A stretch of 64,000 nt of DNA from Paramecium pentaurelia. Taxonomy: Eukaryota > Ciliophora > Oligohymenophorea > Peniculida > Parameciidae. The notes under the pieces were generated by a model that had not been told where the DNA came from, ran no database searches, and saw only the letters and a list, made by a program, of their open reading frames with translations. Location of the stretch: the NCBI GenBank assembly GCA_905183005.1, contig CAJJDO010000035.1, forward strand, positions 208,338 through 272,337. Direction: 5' to 3'. This document shows, piece by piece, positions 58,933 through 64,000 of the stretch (the stretch's first letter is position 1; each line of letters opens with the position of its first letter). Position numbers and translations under genes: made by a program.

Positions 58933-59280
58933 TAAAATACACTTATGCCTTCTATTAATTCTTTGATTTAGTAACTTAATGTTAAAATAAGTGATTTAAT
59001 TGAAGTTCCATTGTTATTTTTCTTTTAAAAATAATTAAAAAAGGAAGATTTTAATAGATTATTTGATGTCTTTCTTTTTGAAGGAGAATGTACAATTATT
59101 ATTTAATATTTAGCAATTTTATTGTAAATTTTGTTGAAATTTTTAAAAATATCAGAAGATTTAGTCTGTTAATTTTAAGCAGAAGCAGATCTAAAAGTAT
59201 TCTTAAATTAAACTTTAATTCCATATGGTATATCAAAGATAGAAAAGATTAATTAAAAATTAATGAATTTTCTATTATGA
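58146..59280 (+). CDS. TBC (Rab-GAP) domain protein, likely catalytically altered
   Basis: 361 aa with two introns (58421-58444, 58635-58659). It starts MFCCLGRKKRDN, with a Cys pair that could be lipidated. The TBC fold is recognisable at ELKRNIRFGILCNLRPATWFW (usual GIPxxLRGxVW), FDILRAYANYDVEIGFIKGID (usual LxAYxxYNPEVGYCQGM) and MVFWMTIHILFHL. The catalytic Arg finger (IxxDxxR) corresponds to IKQLDKKVL with Lys in place of Arg, and the Gln finger (YxQ) reads FIK. Rab GTPase-activating activity is therefore doubtful. Divergent from the Aurora-like gene, 26 bp between starts. Confidence 0.82.
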
Positions 59281-59306
59281 ATTATGATTTATCTTAATTT
59301 AATAAT

Positions 59307-60592
59307 TCATTTAAATGCTCCAATTCCTGTTATTTCTCTGCCTGCAACCAAACTATTAATATCATAAGTTCCCTAAAATAGAATATTGAATTCACCTCAT
59401 ATGTATAAAGTACTTCTGCATCTGTTAATGCTTTAATAACATAATTATCAGAAATGATTCCATCACCACCAAGCATTTCTCTTCCAAGTCTTGCTACTTC
59501 TCTTGTTTTATCAGTTACCCAAGCCTTAACACTAGAGATCATACCTATAGTAGCCTTGCCTTCAGCAGCCAATCTTGATAATCTCAATACCATTAAAAAT
59601 GATGCTTAGAAAGTTGACAATATTCTCACCAATCTTTCTTATTATAATTAAAATGATGCTAAATATTTTCCAAATTGTTTTCTTGTTGTTGTCCATTTTA
59701 ATGAATGTTCATATACACCTCTCATAACTCCTAAGGCTATCCATGGAACAATTACTCTTGAATGCATAAGTACTTAATTAGGTCCATTTTAAAAATCAGT
59801 CACTGATTCTAATTTATTTTCATCAGGTATAAATATATTTGTAAATGTGATTTAACAATTTTAAACTATTCTTAATGCTAATTTGCCTTGAATAACTTCT
59901 GCATGATATCCAGGCCATTTTGTTTCAACAATGAATCCTTCTACTTTATTTGTGTCTAAATTTCTTGCCCAAACTATCAATACATCTTTATTTCCATTGC
60001 CAATCCATCTTTTATCACCATTTAAAATATAACCTCCTTAAACCTTTTTTACATTTGAAGTTAGACTAGAAGCATCAGATCCATATCCTTTTTCTGTTAA
60101 TCCCCATCCACCTATATATTCAATATCTCTTGTTCTTGTTAAATACTTTTGTTTTTAAGCTTCGCTTCCAAACTTCTCTAATGTATAATTTAATAACAAA
60201 TTTCTAATATCTAAATAAAGTCTTACTAAACTGCAATAAAAGTAGCAAAACCTGCATCTGCTCTTGCTGCTTCCATTAAAATTATTCCTTATTTAGTATA
60301 AGAAGTTCCATGACCATATGGCTTATTTAAAAAGTGATGGAATAATTTTAATGGTTTTACAGCATTAACTATTTCTGTGGGGAATTAAGCAGCTTCAACA
60401 TAATCGTTTATTTTTGGAGTAACCTACATAATTTATATATTCTATAACTTCTTTGGCAACAAATGCTTCAACCGCCTTTCGAACTTCCAATTCTTCAGGT
60501 GTCAATAAATCATATAATGACAAATATTCCATTGGATCAATTTAAGCCTTCTTTTCTTTTACCTAACCTGCCAACTAATTTAGTCTTATCAT
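59307..60592 (-). CDS. Acyl-CoA dehydrogenase, ACX4/glutaryl-CoA dehydrogenase-like
   Basis: FAD enzyme of 404 aa with three introns (60424-60448, 60204-60226, 59373-59395). N-terminal helices begin at DLLTPEELEVRKAVEAFVAKEV. The FAD/substrate region is GGWGLTEKGYGSDASSL, then GYILNGDKRWIGNGNKDVLIVWARN, and the C-terminal helical domain holds RKQFGKYLASFQLQQERLVRIL and GREMLGGDGIISDNYVIKAL. The catalytic Glu is in YTYEGTYDINSLVAGREITGIGAF. These blocks match plant short-chain acyl-CoA oxidase 4 and glutaryl-CoA dehydrogenases. There is no obvious mitochondrial presequence and no PTS1 end. Substrate not assignable. Confidence 0.92.
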
Positions 60593-61027
60593 TTAATAAT
60601 AATATCATAACATAATTTTATATGTTTCAAGATCTGCAGAAATATGTCGTCATATTTTATATTAATACCAACTTTCCTTTAATTAAATAATAATTTTTTT
60701 TTATTAAACAACATAGAATTAATCGATTATAATATTATTATTATTCATCTAAGTTTTATTATACTAATTGTATGAATATTTAAGTCATATTAGTAATACT
60801 ATTTTCATTAAATTACAATGACATTTTCTTAATAAATAATAATAAATTCATAAATATTTTAGTTTATTATCTTGATCATTCAAATTGAGATTAATCCTAT
60901 GAATAATTGATATTTTAATTGGATAAGATGGTATAAGATGCGAGATTAAGTATTCTGTATTAAATGCATCAAATAATCTCTGGAATTTGTATTATTTATA
61001 TAGTTAATTAAATCTTTTGTTATAAAG
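60593..61027. other. Divergent intergenic stretch
   Basis: A+T-rich DNA between the acyl-CoA dehydrogenase start (minus) and the next small ORF (plus). No gene seen; it should hold both promoters. Confidence 0.45.
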
Positions 61028-61361
61028 ATGGACTTGCTAAAAGGCGGATTTTAGAATGAGAATTCAGATGGAGATAGCTTAAGATAATCTTGGACTACTG
61101 AAGATAGTCTAAGCAGAACTTCAAGCTATGATGCAGCTGAAGAGGTTAATGATCTAGAGGAAAGAATCTGTCAATACTTAAATGATTTAAATATTTAATC
61201 CTTCACAAATCCTACTCTCAAAGAGGAAATGTACAACCTTTCATTGAAACAAAAATTGGTAATATATTTTAATATTTCTGTAGTTTTCAAAAACTATCTC
61301 ATTATCTAACACAAATAACAGTACTCTCATGAAAAAACGTTCGCTACTCTTTGCTGACTGA
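61028..61361 (+). CDS. Hypothetical small protein, possibly a truncated formin-like N-terminus
   Basis: 102 aa with a probable 25-nt intron (61259-61283); the unspliced frame is also open for a short way. Residues 1-50 are acidic and Ser-rich (DSLRQSWTTEDSLSRTSS). Residues 50-80 (EERICQYLNDLNI, LKEEMYNLSLKQKL) recall the start of the formin GTPase-binding region, where a helix pair ends in LxxExKxxL. Nothing downstream continues a formin, so it is either a small protein or a gene broken at 61361. Low certainty. Confidence 0.4.
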
Positions 61362-62547
61362 ATATTGCCATTTTTCCAATACTAATCACTTTATTTCTAT
61401 TTAAATATATTATTTTAAGCAAAATTCTTATTTCTTTTCTGATAAAACCATTCCTGATACTTTAAAATTCACATAATATAAATTTATATATGAATGTGAA
61501 ATGTATACTTGAATTCATAAATGTTATTTTTGAATTATTGTTGTGTTATTTAGATGATAACATAGATGACGACTTTTCTAAAAAATTATATAATCACAAT
61601 AATAGCAAACATTTTACAATAAATTAATCTAATTCTCGCAAACAACTATTTTTAACTATAAAAATAAACTTTGCTTCTATAAAAATTAAATAATAATCCA
61701 TATAGTTTAAATCTTAATCAGAAAAATAAATTTATTTATTGAGAATTCTTCAATTATTATCAATTAAACAATATATATATAGAAAATTCATTATATTTTA
61801 GAAGGAAATGATAATTTATTTAGTAAAGTAATGATGATAGGTTTATAATAGTAATATTATAAAAGTAAGCAATATTCTAATATATTAATATATTTATTCC
61901 TATTAATCTATATCTGTAATTACTTACTAGAAGATTTATTAAACATTTTAAAACTTCTATTGAAAAATTCAATTTATCATCATACCAAAAATTCTATAAT
62001 AATTTAAATATTCTTCCAAACTTTTAGCTGCCTTTTCAATTTTGTTATTTTCAAAAAAAAATTGACCAATTTAAACTATCTTCAAGGTTCTTTTTGATAA
62101 ACCTTATTATTATAATAATAATATTAATAAGAGTAAATAAAAAATGGAAGTTTTTATATCTGGTAATTCCAAAAGGAGATTATGTAATTAAACTATTAAG
62201 TTTTGGCATCAATTTTAAGTATTGATTAGTAGTTATAAAATGTAAATATTATTAGAATTAAAAGAGACAATTTATCTACTCTTTGCATGATTTGAAAAAT
62301 AATGTATTAAATTGTTAATTTGTTTTAATTATATGTTAAGGGTAAGGTCATAAATTTATTTTTAATAATTGAATACAATCTATAATACATATGCTAAAGT
62401 AATCTTAATTCTTATATTAAGTTACAGAGGTTATTATACAATAATAAAATTTATCTTTGAGAAGAATTAAAATGTTGCCACTATAGAAATTTAAATGTAA
62501 ATTGTATTAAATATGGTAATAAAAAAATTATATTGATGATTAGTAGG
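61362..62547. other. A+T-rich stretch, no gene seen
   Basis: About 1.2 kb without a coding-like frame in either direction. No repeat family is evident. Confidence 0.45.
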
Positions 62548-62997
62548 TCATTCTTCTTCCCATGGTCCTAATTTTGTTTCACGCATTGATATATTAATTT
62601 TATTTTATGAGTTTGAATATCTTCTTGATTATTATACTGAATATGACTTCTTCTCTCTACATGAGATAATTGGCTAATTACTTGGCTTTACAGCCGGCAA
62701 TGACCTTCTAATTATTAAACTTTTATAAACAGCTGGTTGATTAAGATTAACTTTTTTAAGTTACCTTTGTGATTATTATTATAATATCAAACTTAATAAT
62801 TATAATGATTTTTTGCAAGCCATAATAGATTTGCTCTTATTGATTACTTCTTTCGAGATTGTTTATTGATTGTTGTTATTTTCGAAAAGTTTACAAAGTG
62901 GTTTATTATTTGTTTCTGGATATATAACATTTTATAAATGAATCTGATGTTATTATCTGTGAATTTAAAATTTATTTGTCTTTTTTGAGTTTTTCAT
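62548..62997 (-). CDS. Hypothetical small basic protein
   Basis: A single-exon frame of 149 aa: MKNSKKTNKFQIH..., a Gln/Asn/Ser/Lys-rich body and an ordered end with AVYKSLIIRRSLPAVKPSNQ and MRETKLGPWEEE before TGA 62548-62550. The C-terminal part has a less A+T-biased, codon-like composition (ggtcattgccggctgta), supporting coding. No domain or membrane segment. Unrecognised. Confidence 0.55.
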
Positions 62998-64000
62998 AAT
63001 CCAATTAAAAAATAATATTATATATTATTAATATATAAATTATTGAAACTTATTTCTATTAGATGAATAGAAATTACCTGGCTTAAGAAACCAAATCGAA
63101 TATAAGAATTAATTTACTTAACAATCACAATCATACATTTAAATAGATATTAAAGTATCCCATTTTCTTATTGTTTTCTTTGTAATAACCTTAATGATTC
63201 AAAACATTCAAAAACATAAAACTATAAATTAAATATATTATTGTCTTAATGATCATCAAATTTAATGAATTTCATCATCTTATGTTATCTATTGTCTTTA
63301 TTATGGTTGCTTTGCATACATATAATCTTTTTTTCCTTTTTAAAATCATAAATAAATTAGAATAATAAAAAATAATGAATTTAATAGTTTTATAATCTAA
63401 TGAGCTGATTGCATATAATAATTATGTAGAGTAATACAAAAACAATTTAATTATTTAATTAAAGTTTATCATCATAATAATATTGTTCCTCAATAATACT
63501 GTAGTTTATTAAAGGTATTTTAAGTAAAATAATAATATCTATCTATTAAATTAATTTTTTTAAAGCTAAAAAAATGATTGTTTTAAGAAAATTACAATAT
63601 AGTATTTAGGTTGTAATAATTAAAAATATTTAATAATAATGTTTGAATGTAAAAAAAGAAAAATAAGTTGATTGTTGAAATAACAGTACTTAAAAATTAT
63701 GTATTTCCATCTTTTCGAAAATTATATGATTTCTTTAAATATTTGTTGAAAATTTTGAAGAAAATAATAAATCAAATTAATTATTATCACAAGTTTTGCA
63801 AAGCCAACATTTTATATGATATAATTCTGTTTTGAAATAATTGGATTAATTATGCATTTATTAATATAAAATACTTTAAACAAAGTAGAGTCTTGACTTA
63901 AGATTATTTTTATGAAAAAATTCTGTAGTTATTTGTTTAAAGTTCGGAGTATGAAAAAAAATTCAAAAACAAAAGCATTTTGTTTAGTTGGTATAGGATT
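62998..64000. other. A+T-rich stretch to window end, no gene seen
   Basis: No coding-like frame, RNA gene or clear repeat in the last kilobase. A gene could begin beyond the window. Confidence 0.4.

Noticed and set aside
1..64000. Bacterial or standard-code reading with many pseudogenes
   Set aside because: In the standard code most genes would break at TAA/TAG within conserved domains; reading these as Gln restores normal-length eukaryotic proteins with tiny introns.

Overview
The window is nuclear DNA from a ciliate that reads TAA and TAG as glutamine and uses TGA as its only stop (genetic code 6). Almost every gene below reads through in-frame TAA/TAG and ends at TGA. Introns are tiny, about 21-32 nt, nearly all GTA...TAG-like. 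The DNA is very A+T rich and genes lie a few tens to hundreds of bases apart on both strands. Tiny introns plus code 6 fit a Paramecium-like oligohymenophorean macronuclear scaffold; this is inference and species was not determined. Exon structures were worked out by hand. For most spliced genes the joined exons came to a whole number of codons.

Layout. 1-6.8 kb: two unrecognised minus-strand genes, ribosomal protein eL33, chaperonin subunit CCT4 and a small ORF. 6.8-11.4 kb: CCDC61/VFL3, ANP32, IFT27 and a MOK-family pseudokinase, three of the four being ciliary or basal-body families. 11.4-19 kb: a membrane protein, a CK1-like kinase, a DGAT1-type acyltransferase and a large leucine-rich-repeat protein. 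19-27 kb: a basic small protein, a divergent actin, a CFAP144/FAM183-like microtubule protein, a PX-domain protein, a centrin-like EF-hand protein and a TAF13/SPT3-like histone-fold candidate. 27.5-36.5 kb: a kinase, lysyl-tRNA synthetase, an acidic small protein, a DOMON-cytochrome b561-cytochrome b5-reductase fusion and a cathepsin L-like protease. 37.8-45 kb: a large polytopic membrane protein with a PAS-like region, clathrin light chain and a two-FHA protein. 47-51 kb: a gene-poor stretch holding a long palindrome, an approximately 76-88 bp satellite and broken coding scraps. 51-61 kb: a CHAT-protease/STAND-like protein, NAD kinase, an Aurora-like kinase, a TBC protein and an acyl-CoA dehydrogenase. 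61-64 kb: two small ORFs in otherwise empty A+T-rich DNA.

Two exact duplications (about 1.14 and 1.17 kb) each sit on either side of a single N, at 45964 and 57761. They are best explained as uncollapsed contig overlaps, so the FHA, Aurora and TBC genes are probably single-copy.

The most unusual gene is at 51059-53198. It appears to combine a caspase-fold CHAT peptidase, with His and Cys in place, and a STAND/NB-ARC-like module whose nucleotide-binding motifs look eroded. That order resembles bacterial and NLR-type defence or cell-death proteins. No rRNA, tRNA, telomere repeat, CRISPR array or transposase gene was found.
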